This document shows positions 10,941 to 22,319 of a stretch of 64,000 bases of DNA, in pieces. The DNA lies in contig JAFJTR010000001.1 in the NCBI GenBank assembly GCA_022559985.1, positions 682,001 through 746,000 of the forward strand, written 5' to 3'. The translations under genes and the position numbers were made by a program. Numbering within the stretch: position 1 is the first letter of the stretch; every line of letters starts with the position of its first letter. This DNA is from Parastagonospora avenae f. sp. tritici 18332-5 (Eukaryota; Ascomycota; Dothideomycetes; Pleosporales; Phaeosphaeriaceae). The notes under the pieces were generated by a model. That model was given only the letters and a program-made list of their open reading frames with translations, did not search any database and had not been told where the DNA came from.

Positions 10941-13089
10941 CTAGCCACATTCTTTTTCCTCCCCGAACAGCCATCAACCCACCTCGGCTGTACGTTCCTG
11001 CTCCACCTTGTCATCGGCTTGCAAAGTGCGATGCGCGTGCAGGAAGACCTTGAAACGGCCCTCTCTATTGGCGGGAGACAAAGCCTGGCCACATGGGGGG
11101 CGGAGAAGGCTTCGAAGGGGCACTTCGATGAGCGGCTCCGTTCCCGCTCGATGAACCTTGGGCGGCTCTCAGAAAGATTCATCTCCACGAGGACGCACCT
11201 CACGTGAACCTCGAGTATGTTACACTCTGATCTTGGACTTATCCTACCCTACGTTTCAAGCAGCCTCTTCTCACCTCTTGTGGCACATGCGAGGCACAAG
11301 TTGTAAGCAAATTGCGTCGTCACAATGCAATTTCACCGTTCCTCAGAAGGACATGATGCCCCGCTCGTTGATGCCGAATCCTAGCAGGTAGCTATCCACA
11401 ATCTACGTGGCCCGTCACATCCAGATCGTGAACGGCTAGCGTCATCTGTCGCAGAGCCTCCTTCTCGCCATGGAACTACTTCTATTGGTAGGCTAAGTAG
11501 ATGTCAACAGAGGTGTGCATTGCACTGCAGATGTATGATACAAGGGTCACATGTAGATGGCATCGGCTTGGAGCAATCACCGGCTGTTGGCTCCCGCTTT
11601 TCGTCCTCACTGCAACACTTCTGCCAACCAGACAGCATACGACTTCATGTCCAAATTGCATGAACAGCCTACTGATACCAACGATGATCGGATGACTTGT
11701 ATACTGTCAGTTCCCGATTTCAAACCGCCGGGTTCGTTATCGTTCGAGGAAGAGGCGTTCCGCTCGTCTGTGCATTTCGGCTTATCGAGTTTCTGTGAAG
11801 TCACCCGATCGTGGCACGAGCACCAGCCACATCTCAAAGCAGACGGCGGGTCCACGTTTCAATCGCGCAAATATCCACGTTCGGTTCATGATCGTCCCAT
11901 GTTTGCTGAATGTACCGTGGCGAGAGCCAGCCACTCAATAAACACGCATGGATTCTAACCACAGACGGCTCGTGTCCGCTGCAGGCGCTAGGTAGCTCCC
12001 GCATGAACCATCACCTCGACTCTACCTTGCCCGCGTTTTTCAGCTCCACCAACAAGGCATTGTGGGGTGCCATACTCTTTGTTGTAGGTACTGGCGCGTC
12101 CCGCGCAGATGAAAGCTGACCGAGGAGGCTGTGAAGCGCTCGAAGCGACACGGCACGGCTCCGTGACTTGGCACACCATATCGAATTCAAATCGCACCAG
12201 GGTGGTCGCTCGATGCTGCGCATACTTGCTGCATGAAGGGCCGAGCTAGGGCGCTAATCGCGCTGGTGGATCATGGCCTCATACCTACGGCTTTCTATCG
12301 GAACCACGCCTCAAGCAGGCGTTCAGAACACCTTTTGCGCTTCTATTATTCACTTTGTATTGTTCCCAAAGCTTGGACAAGGCACAGTACGTGCGACTCT
12401 AAGAGGCATCGAGGTGGCGCCTCATTTGATTCCTGTCTGCTATCGATCGTAAGGCAATACAAACACCGAGCACACACACAAATTGGTTCAAACAGGATGC
12501 AGCGTTGTTACTCTGTTCCGAAAGGGAAACTCTTCGCTTATGCCGAAGCCGGGCGTACGGTTAGACGGGTCTACTGTCAATAAGGTTCAAGATACACGCG
12601 TGTCATTCTTGTACACTGCTACACTACCCGAGGGAACGGCCCAAGGAGCGACAAAGTTTGAAGAACTTGAAACTTTCTAGAAGACCCAGAGATAAGGTAG
12701 CAAGCACAGCTAGGATCCCGCCACCAACTATAATTCCGATTCGAGCGCAACTCTGTCGGCTTGGGTGTACACTTCGCGTACTATTGGTCCCAGCTGCCTT
12801 CGACCCTTCCTCGGACTCGTCCTAGCTATCCCGACCTCATGACACCTACAAAGTTAGCGAAGTATCCTCTGCGGAACAAAAGATGAGTTTCTCTCACTGC
12901 CAACTCACGATGATATTCCCAATCGATCGACGATACCCCATGCTCGATACACCGAGGACTTCTCCCTCTTCGCGAAGTTGGCCTTGTTAGCTTGGGATCC
13001 ATCAAGGGCCTTTTCGAGCAAGGCTTTTGTCATGTCCAAGTTGGGGCAGATGAAGATCTGACTCTTGGCTGGTCCCCAAGCTCGGATCT
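9446..13089. other. Gene-poor interval with CA microsatellite
   Basis: The stretch between the two C2H2 genes holds the 5' region of paralogue A, a (CA)33 array at 10872-10937 and the 3' region of paralogue B. All open frames are short and mutually overlapping, and two of them are just translations of the CA repeat. I recognise no gene in it. Confidence 0.5.
10872..10937. repeat. (CA)33 dinucleotide microsatellite
   Basis: Sixty-six bases of uninterrupted CA repeat on the plus strand, flanked by unique sequence. It is translated as Thr-His or Val-Cys runs in spurious frames. A perfect repeat of this length should be length-polymorphic between strains. Confidence 0.97.
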
Positions 13090-14608
13090 TCAGGAGTAAT
13101 GGTCGTCGTCGTCGTCGTCATCGTCGCACATTGGCCCTGTCCAGCTAGATACATCTCGAAGCAAATGGTCTTGCGTTTCGCAATGTCGCGGACGAGGCAC
13201 CGGCTCTGGCTCACCCAACTCTGGATGGCGTCGTCTATGGTGCTTCAATCGTGCATCTTGTCTTTTGAACATGCGTTCACAAGATGGTTGCTCACACAGG
13301 TATGTCTTAGAACCATCAGGCTGATGGTACAGTCGACGATGGCGGTTGAAGCTACCCCTTCGATGACGTCCACTAAAGGTTGCATCGCACATGGGTTCAG
13401 AGCAACAAAGCACGTCTGAGAGGCACGCTGTTGACCTCCTAGCTGATGTGTCCGAACCGGAATTCGAGGCGGTGGAAAACGAGCGTGACGCAAATTGGAT
13501 TGCTAAATGTTGGTTTCCGTCAATGTGCCTAGGGGTATCAGCTACGATCACACATCAAAGTAATCTACTCACCGAGCATCATGAGGGGCTGCCGCAGGGT
13601 CGTAAACGTCAATCGAGGGCGATACTTCGTGGACGTTGTATCGAAAATGGGATGTGCCCTGTTCCTGCGAGCCCTGAGATTCGTGCTCTGCGTCATTCAT
13701 GCAAACGGTGAACGCGCTCTGACCAAATTTGTATGGTCCAGCCTGGTCCATGACGTTGTTCGGCCACGACGGATTCGAGATGAACGCACCCGTGCTATTG
13801 ATAAAAGAGGACGCGCTGCTGTTTGTATTGTTCGGGCGACGCGAAACTTTTTCACTCGATTGTAAGTTCCTCGTACCACGCGTTGAGAGGATGTCGTATC
13901 CACAAGGGTAGGCGCCGACAGCTGACCAAGGCTCTTGCGTGGCATCGAGAGATGTGTTGGCTGATAATTGAGATCTCAACGCTTGTCCTGCATTACTCGA
14001 GTACAAAGGAGCGTGTATATGGGTCTCGTTCGCTTGATATGCGACATTCAGTCCCATGATAGCTGTTGGTTTAGTGTAGGACCACTGGTGTGCGTCATAT
14101 CCTTGTGACTGGTTGCGGTCAACTCTGCTAGCAGCAAATTCGGTGGAAACATCTCCGGGATATGTTTCGTCCGGCGTTGTAGGAGGCTTGCACCATTCTT
14201 CGACCGTGACGTGTGGTCTAGCTGCCAGACTGTCGGAGTCCACGTTTATGTACCACTCCTCATTCGCGGCATTATCCTGGATCATTCGAACTCTGCCTAT
14301 GTCTTGTGAGTCTCTTTTTCATCTTTCCTCGCTCTATTCATCTTACCATGGAGAGGATTGTTCGACAAGAAACCTCCTGTGGTCACTGTGTAGGAAGGTG
14401 CCGGTGCGGGCGGCCCCCACGAACCCTGCTGGAACGAAGGCGCCAAAGGAAGAAAAGAAGAACAAGCCTCATGTGTACTGTAATGCGGTATGCCGTCATG
14501 GTCGCTGATCGGTCGATGATCGTACGCCGAGGTACTCTCGTCTTCCACATAGGGTTGGAAATAGACGTTCATGTCCACGAAAGGGGCGCCGCCAGCTGTC
14601 TCACTCAT
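13090..14608 (-). CDS. C2H2 zinc-finger protein (paralogue B)
   Basis: Putative transcription factor related to the gene at 8.2-9.4 kb. Exons: 14608-14347, 14296-13573, 13528-13090 (474 aa). Introns: 50 bp with GTAAGA donor and ACATAG acceptor, and 44 bp with GTGAGT donor and CCTAG acceptor. The first 330 residues are low-complexity and rich in Ser, Asn, Pro and Gly. Two fingers follow at about 371-435: CSEPMCDATFSGRHRRGSF...RHRRLYH and CEQPSCERMFKRQDARLKH, then a PELGEPEPVPRP linker. The C-terminus ends in eight consecutive Asp before HYS. The chosen start opens MSETAGGAPFVD; an in-frame ATG 60 nt upstream (14668) would add 20 residues. The pair shares strand, the finger core and the placement of the fingers in the last exon, but not the N-terminal sequence, implying fast divergence outside the fingers. 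Confidence 0.78.
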
Positions 14609-17600
14609 GACTGAGCGTTCGAAGCTAGCACGTGATGACAGCCAACAGTGTAGAAGGTGGGTAATCACAGTCTCTTGTCTGCCTTTTGTGGGGTATTTCG
14701 AGTGTTTGCAAGATCGGCTAAGTGAAGGGGTACCAAAGTAGCAGGTATTCTAGAAGAGAGAAACGTAGAACGAGACATGAAGACGTCAATTTATGAAACA
14801 CGACTGCTGTGAACCACGGAACACGTCTCGTGGTGGCATACCAGGCGAAGGAGAACTTCCCTTGGCGCGGGTTTGCCTTCAACAGCCTCCTTGTTGCGCA
14901 ACACCAATGGCGGATTTCAACCCTCACGAGGCGCTTCGACATAACACAGCCCTAAATGATACACCTGACTCGCTTGGCGGGCCCGATGAGTCGGGCAGAG
15001 CCTAGTCTATGTGAGCATTCGACCACCGACGCCCTGACAGATGCTCAGCAGCCAGTTGATGTGGAGACTGGCGATTTGCTTCACTTCATTCCGGTTGCAA
15101 AGAGTTCGATACGGAGGCAGTGCCCTTTGACAACAACGTTTGCCTCATATGGTCTAGCACAGTGACAATTATGCCATCGGTTCACACGATGCCGCCGACA
15201 AAGTAGTGGGTCATGACGTCCAAAAGCCTGCAGCTCTCGGCAGATTTGCTTGCCCCGGTGCAGGATGGCGGTGAATACTTTCTTGCAGGGCGCATGAGGC
15301 TCAGATTTAGTGCCGCACCTTGTTACTTGCATGCAACCTCATATCTGACGAGGCATAGCGAAGTACAAGCCATGTACGCTTGAACAAGGACTGCTGCAAG
15401 TGTACCAAGAGAGCGATGATCGCCACGTCAGAGGTATCTGCATCTTCGGCTTGAGACTTGACGGCGAAGCGGTGTGCAGGAAATCGTACTGTCGACTTGC
15501 TAGCTCCGCTGCCTGATCCATCTGCACTGCTACGCAATCCAGGGACGGTATGCTGCATGTAAAGCCTCAATACGTCAGGGACCTCCAAAGGGCAGTCACT
15601 ACCGATAAGGCAGATTCACGTGGGATTGAGGCATAGGAGGCTGACCGCCCCAAGCATGAAGGATCCGCATGACGACTCTCCTGGTAGGACGAGCACAAAC
15701 AACATTGGTGAATGGTCTCGCGGAGAAAACAAATAGAAATACCGCGCCATTTTGCACCACGATGAAGCGAATCTAGAAGGGTTTCATCGACACCGTAAAA
15801 CTTAGAGCCGGTCTCAATATGGGCAGGCAACAACACTTCTTGCTTGCAGCGCAGAGCACCCCAACCTCGGGAGCACACGCGACATCCTGTGCCACACATT
15901 GATCTCGCGCAAACAAACTACAAGCAGCTAGGGTAAGCATGCTGCACGCTGATCGTGCTCTTATATCCCATCTCAATATTGCGGCGTACCTAGGGTGTCT
16001 CACACACAAAGCACCCATCCTCAGCATAGCCAACATTGACAAGTTGGCACTAACAAAATCATGATAGGTCGATCGTGGCGCGATCAGGACCAGACATCTC
16101 CGGCACCGGAAACATGCTAGTCCTTTCAAGGATGCTCCAACCTGGCTCCAGTATCGTTGGCATACTCACGCACCCTACCTCTCGCTATGCCCTGGTTGAA
16201 GCCAATGCGGAAAACGCAGACGTATGCTTGCCAGACATTGCTGCTGGTCAGACGGGCGTTACATTCCCCCTCCCGATCCACCTTACAGCCACAACAGCCA
16301 CTATCACAGTGACAAGGTTCACATCGTGGTCATACCTTCGGCCAAGCAATCGATGATTACATCACTATGACTTCCATGTGTTTTCTTGGAATGCTTGTAC
16401 AGAAGTAGCCAAAGTAAGTGGGGTTCGCATGAAGTTCCGTTGAGCGCGCAAGCTGAGGTGGCGCAAATGGTAGGGTGGCATTTACGCAGAATGCCGGCTC
16501 AATCGGCAGGGTCGCATTTCGGCCCGTAAGACTGTACAAGCCCTTCAAATCGTACTGGAAACAATCCGTTCGGCTATCTCGCAATGCGTATAGGTATGGG
16601 GCAATATCCACCTGGCAGAGGAGTAGGATGCGGGCGATGGTTGAGACGATGGAGATCAACATCGACTCCAGCCCGCGAGCAAGTTACAAAAGCATACCTA
16701 TGGTACTTCATACAATAGTAGGATCAGTTCTGAGCTCAAATCCAGCGTTTACCCTGTGGCCCACACACTCTCACAGGATGTCAGCAATACCTATGGTACA
16801 AATTGCGGAACATGATTTCCTGTCAAACATCATCTACGGCGATTATGATAACCGCCGGCCAGGTGGTCGGTTCCTATCGTCTTACTGCATGATACATGCG
16901 GCGCAAGTGTTTCTTGAGACCTCAATTCAGACTCTTAGATCCGTCAGGGTAGCCACTTGTATGTCTGACCGAGAGAGCGACTAATAAGCTGCGGTAAAAC
17001 AGCGGTCGGAGGCATAACTCGTCGTCGGAGAGGTATCTCGGCACGTCACGAGCACACTCAATTGCTGGGAGTTCGGCCGATCAATTGTGTGTTCGCGTGA
17101 AGTAACGCTAGATCCAGTGATATCGGATCTGAAGATCTACATTGCGGCATCCCGAACTCGCCTTCCGCCTTCAAAGCACTCGTCTTTGTGATAAAGTCTT
17201 TCCTGCAGAAGCAATGCAGGTGGTATCCGAAGACAGGGATTGCCCGACGGCTGAACAAGCTGGTCTACATCCAATAACACCTAATCTATGCGGGTGATAT
17301 GACTATGCATATTGTTGATCCTGGCTTGCAGACCGACTCGAGCTGTCAGGTGAAAGCACTACGCCGCAATGTCAGCATTTGCCACGTTCAAACCTTATTG
17401 GCTCTTGATCCGAGCCAAAGGCAGCAGAGCCGCACTAGGCTATGCAAATCCTCATGTTGGGTCAGACGAGTGAGCATTGTATCGAAACATTCTCTGCCAT
17501 CATGGGAAGGGTAAAATTCAAGGATAATGCACACTGTTTACGACGGCGTTTCTATGGATTCCGCAGCAACTTCAAGGCTTGTCAGATGTAAGCCAAGCCT

Positions 17601-20077
17601 GCGAAGATGACTGCTTCCGTGGGGCAAACTGAGGGGAAGCAAAGAGCCTTATTAGCTACATGTTATCGCGTACGGATGAAATATATCACTGGTCTCGGAC
17701 ATGGTGGTATGCGCCAACCCTGTTTCTGATCTTGTCGCTACGTGAGACCGCCTTCGTGTGTCAAAGCTAGATCAGCATAACACAGAATCGACTCCTTCTC
17801 CTCCATCACTATCCACGATCTCTCTTACTTTACCCCTAACAATCCATTTACCCACCTGACATCTACAAAAATCCCTGAGCAAGCCTGATTCAAAGCTATC
17901 TAAATGTCATTGAACCAGGTGAACTGCTGTGGAGCACTGCTAGAACTGGGTTTTTCGTGACCCGATGCTAAGACGAGAGCAGCGTTCGTAGTGCCCGATG
18001 ACGTTGTCTGGTAGGCCTGGTCTTGGCGAATGTACACTATTCTTCAAATGTCTGGCATGGTGCTCCACTCTTCAAGTCTCTGTCGGCGAATTCTTGCTTA
18101 GCTACTCTCCTTTCCAAATCGTCCGCAGCATTCCCCAGTGATCCCAACATATACAATTTTCGACATTCCCTTCAAACATGGCTCTCAGTGACCATTTTCA
18201 CAATGTCAATGGGCCACTTTCGGTGCGAAAGACAACAATGCTGACTGGAGTTTAATGCGTGCCGTTTCGTCTTGTTGTTGGAAATGCTATAAATTGTATC
18301 GAACATGCTCAGTCCTGTGGGTGCGCCGCTTGAGGTCATCATCTGACACAACGAACAGTGGCATATCCATATAGAAATAGGCTTGGTGGTCGCGAGCCTC
18401 TATTCACAAGTCTTCCTGGTGTGAGACCGAATTTGCGAAAATGCAATACCAAGAGATATCGAGTAGATGTATCTGCCGCACCATCCGGTGGCTTCCGCAG
18501 CTGCATTGTGTTCGCAACGGACTTTAAAAAGTGTCTCTGTTAATTAATCAGTCGAGACCACAACCCGCGGAAGAAATCGGTATGAAAATGATATGCCTGT
18601 GGACCAGAGAAAGGAATCTGGAGACAGACATGGAGACCCTGATCGTGAAACCTGCACTCTCACAAAATCACGGGACCCTGCAGAACAGCTCACGCGAAGT
18701 CTTCTATATGATTGATTTCGGCGATTTACCAGATATTAAACACGATCCAGAGCTGCTGGTTCTTGGTCGCAGCCCACGTTGCTGTAATGAGTATCCACTG
18801 ATGTGCCAGAACCTTGGACCTGGGTAGCCCGGAACAATCTGGGGCAACAGCAGGTATCCATGACCACTCGGTCGTAAGGCAATTTAGATCATAGGACTGG
18901 CGCCATAATTCCTCCGTGACTTTAATAGCCGCGTTATTCAACATTTGAAAAGGACTCATATCCGTTGTCTGCCTCCGTCTTCTGCGGCGTGTTGGTATGA
19001 AGCCACTTCTAACTTTTCGAAGAATACGCTAAACTCTTTTACGTACTGCGCCCGCCTATGCCGGAAGGAGTTCCCAGGCCAGACGCTAGATCCGTTAGCG
19101 TGATGAATGGAAAATGGAAGCTGTTAACGGGCAAGCCTCAAGCCTCCGGGGCCTGTACATGATGTTCCACCAATCCTCAGATGGGCCCACTTGATGGAAG
19201 CTAAGTCTTTGAGGAGAAGCGCTCGAGCGGCGTCCCTAATATTAACTTCATTGACCTTTACCACCGGATGCCATGTCGACATGTCACGTGTCTGCTTACA
19301 CGCACATGCATGTCCGGAGAGCCACATGACACGGAGAGGAAGTGTCATTCTCACGTGAGGAAGTGGGGGAATTTAGCCTGCTATGGTAGTGGAACAGAAA
19401 AATGCACAATGCGTTGGATATACGCCTGTGGAAGTTATGTGATCGTCCTGCTAAAAAGCTTATGCACACCAAGACTTAACGTGTTCTGCGGCGTCGATAA
19501 TGATTTCGAGGGCTCTCCAGACTGATGCGCGCCTGACGGCCCCGTGGGCAGGTAGCTGGAGAAGCTGGGGATTAAGCCTCGGCGGGGCCGGATAAATACA
19601 AGTTTGGCGTGCGGGGCATGGGGTAGCGTGTTGGAAGAAGCTCAGGGCCGGGGTTCTGATAGGTTCTTTCACTGTGATACGAAATCTGGAGCGACGGCAT
19701 GGCCGCCATTCGGTGCAGAAAGCGCCGGCCCTCCATCAAGAGACAGCCATGTACGAGCGGCTACCGACCATTCTGGTGGGCTGACCGCTGCTAATGAACG
19801 CCTCGCGCGGCGGGAGCAAACGCAAACGATGTCGCGAAAGTCAAAGCACACGGGACGACTTCCGTGTTAGAGTTCGTGTGATTGATGGAATTTACAGAGT
19901 ACAAACGATCCTAGAGGCTACCGGTAAATGTCCCACTGTAGTACGCTAGTCCTCTTACCCTGTGTTCTTTAAAAGGTGTTGATCTCTCCGCTTGTTGTCA
20001 ACGCCGCGACCTTGCTACTCTTTCTTTGATATTCTCCCTATACCACACTTTTGTAGTGTAGGCCCATATCAGCAATC
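14609..20077. other. Gene-poor interval
   Basis: About 5.5 kb without a recognisable gene, between the start of C2H2 paralogue B and the start of the MFS gene. Short frames occur on both strands; minus 16662-16357 and minus 15899-15567 are the most protein-like but have no family motif and no clear splice partners. A 13-bp word (atacctatggtac) occurs twice about 95 bp apart near 16.7-16.8 kb. The right end contains the upstream region of the transporter gene. Confidence 0.5.
19577..19615 (+). promoter_or_regulatory. Two CreA-like SYGGRG words upstream of the sugar transporter
   Basis: Two GCGGGG words, each matching the SYGGRG consensus recognised by the carbon catabolite repressor CreA, lie about 35 bp apart and roughly 470-500 bp before the transporter ATG. 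A six-base degenerate word is common, so this is only suggestive of glucose repression. Confidence 0.25.
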
Positions 20078-21866
20078 ATGGCTGACCACCTGCATGCAGA
20101 CGACAAGGCTGTGGCCAAAGACATTCAGGTCGAGAAGGCCATTGAGCATGTCGATGATTCCCACAATCTCGACGCTGCGGCGAAAGCCGCCGAATACAAG
20201 ATGGCCGCCATCGAGGCCGAAAACGCAGAGCATGACATGGGCGTACTTGAAGCTGTCAAGGCGTATCCCATGGCTGCTACATGGGCATTCGTCATGTCTT
20301 GTACCATCGTAAGAACTACCCTTTCCGCTTGTACCCACAGAAACTCGCGACTAACATGTCTTGTAGATCATGGAAGCGTACTGCGTTTTCATCATGGGCA
20401 GTTTCGTCGCCTTACCGGCTTTCGCCAACGACTTCGGTGTATACAGCGAGGTCAAGAAGAAGTACATTATCGAGGCTAGCTGGCAATCCGCTATCCAATG
20501 TAGTGGGCCACTTGGTGCACTCATTGGCGTCATGCTAGCTGGTCCTTTGACCAGCAGGATCGGATACCGATGGGCCACCATCACCGGTCTCATGCTCTTG
20601 AACGCCTTCATCTTCGTCTTCTACTTCGCCAAGTCGCTTCCGATCATGTTCCTGTCCCAGATCCTTGAGGGCATTCCATGGGGAATTTTCATTGCCAATG
20701 CACCAGCATATTGCAGTGAGATCACACCGATCCAGCTGCGAGCTCCCGCCACCCAGATGTTGCAAATGTTCTGGGCCATTGGTGCAATGATCGTCGGTGG
20801 TGTCACATACTACTACCAAAGCTACACAGACGCCAGTGCGTACAGGTGCGTTTTTCAAGCTAAATACAAGCAATTGCTTTGCTGACTAGCGAATCAGGAT
20901 TCCAATTGCGCTTCAGTGGATGTTCCCAACTCCTCTTGCTATCCTGATGTACATGGCACCCGAGTCGCCTTGGTGGTTGGTCCGCAAAGGACGTCTCGAG
21001 GAAGCCGAGCACGCAGTTGGACGTCTGGGACGCCGATCGAGGCTGAACCTTAGCGAGGCTGTTGCCATGATGCGCCGTACCATCGATCTCGAGAAGTCGC
21101 TCAAGGAGCCTAACCTCCTGGAACTATTCAAGGGTCGTGACCTCTACCGAACCTCCATTGTGTGCGGTGTGTACGCCGCACAGAATCTTACTGGTAACCT
21201 TATCGCAAATCAGGCCGTCTACTTCTTCGAGCAGGCTGGCATGTCAGTCAAGACTGCTTTCGCCATGGGTCTCATCACATCCGCTCTCCAGTGGATCTTT
21301 GTCATGCTTTCGTGGATCCTCACATCATACCTTGGCCGCCGAACCATCTACGTTTGGGGTTCGTTCATCAACGTATGCTTCCTCGTCGCCCTCGGTATCG
21401 CCGGCTCTGTTGGTCTGTCCAACGCAGCCTCTCTGGCACAAGCGTCTCTGGGTCTCATTGTCTCCGTGCTCTTCACCCTGGGACCTGCGCCCGCATCCTG
21501 GGTCATTATCGGAGAGACATCCGCCATCCGCCTCAGGCCTCTGACTACCGGAGTGGGACGTGCTTGCTACTACATTGTCAACATCCCTTGCATTTTCCTC
21601 GCTAGTTACATGCTCAACCCTGATGTAAGATGTCTCTCCCTCCAATTTTTGCGGTGAACATTGCTAAAATCGAACAGCAAGCCAACCTCGGCGGAAAGTG
21701 CGGTTACGTATGGGCCGGAACTGGTTTCGTCTGCTTCGTCTTGGCATACTTCTTCGTACCAGAGATGAAGAACCGCTCTTACCGCGAGATCGACATTCTG
21801 TTCAAGCGCAAGGTCGACGCACGCTACTGGACCAAGACTCAAGTCGACGCAGAGGCCGACGAGTAG
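20078..21866 (+). CDS. MFS sugar transporter, maltose/alpha-glucoside permease type
   Basis: Probable proton-coupled sugar importer in the plasma membrane. Exons: 20078-20308, 20367-20845, 20898-21624, 21678-21866 (541 aa); introns are 58, 52 and 53 bp with GTAAGA/GTGCGT/GTAAGA donors. The N-terminal 60 residues are charged and Ala/Glu-rich, as in MAL11-type permeases. About 12 hydrophobic segments follow. Family motifs: TSRIGYRW after segment 2, the LEGIPWGIF...PAYCSEITP block, PESPWWLVRKGR (258-269) before the central loop, QNLTGNLI in the second half, SYLGRRTIYVWG, and GETSAIRLRPLTTG. The C-terminus has the PEMKNRSYREIDILF signature that ends most fungal sugar porters. It converges on the FAD monooxygenase gene (453 bp between stops). 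Substrate cannot be read from sequence; disaccharide is an inference from subfamily. Confidence 0.88.
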
Positions 21867-22319
21867 ACGGAATTGTCCTTCAAGACATTTGGGCAAGAGT
21901 TGGATTCGTATATAACGCATCGTTGCTGCCAATTAGAGTATATTTTAGTGCTACCCTGTGCTGTGGACTGCTTTGTTAATACGAAGAATTCATCAATCGA
22001 GGTGTTTCAACATTTCGAAGTAATATGCAACTATGAATATGGATTTGTGATGACCTACCAAAAGGATAGCGATCTAATGTGATACTGCCCTGTTGAATTG
22101 ATAATCTGTAGCCAAGTGCCGCTCATTGTTTCTCATCAGTTGAGTATATGAGCATATAGGTGATGCCCTGCCGAGCACCCATGGAACGCAGTACTGACAG
22201 GCGATGCCTCTCATTGAATTTCCCCGGCATAAAGTTCGGACATGATCTACGCCGCTGCCCGGTCTCTAACCATGACCCTCCACCCCTTTAGTCGTTCCAA
22301 ACAACGCCCCAACCTCATT
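21867..22319. other. Convergent 3' intergenic region
   Basis: These 453 bp lie between the stop codons of two convergent genes (MFS transporter and FAD monooxygenase) and should contain both 3' UTRs. It is AT-rich compared with its neighbours. No feature is seen. Confidence 0.5.

Noticed and set aside
10702..11203. Frames of Thr-His or Val-Cys repeats
   Set aside because: They are only translations of the CA microsatellite.
16357..16662. Minus frame starting MLISIVSTIARIL as an exon of a membrane protein
   Set aside because: Upstream sequence stops within seven codons, no clean acceptor was found, and the plus frame over the same bases is equally open.
16688..16800. Duplicated word atacctatggtac as a regulatory direct repeat
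   Set aside because: Only two copies of 13 bp in a gene-poor region; no associated gene start.
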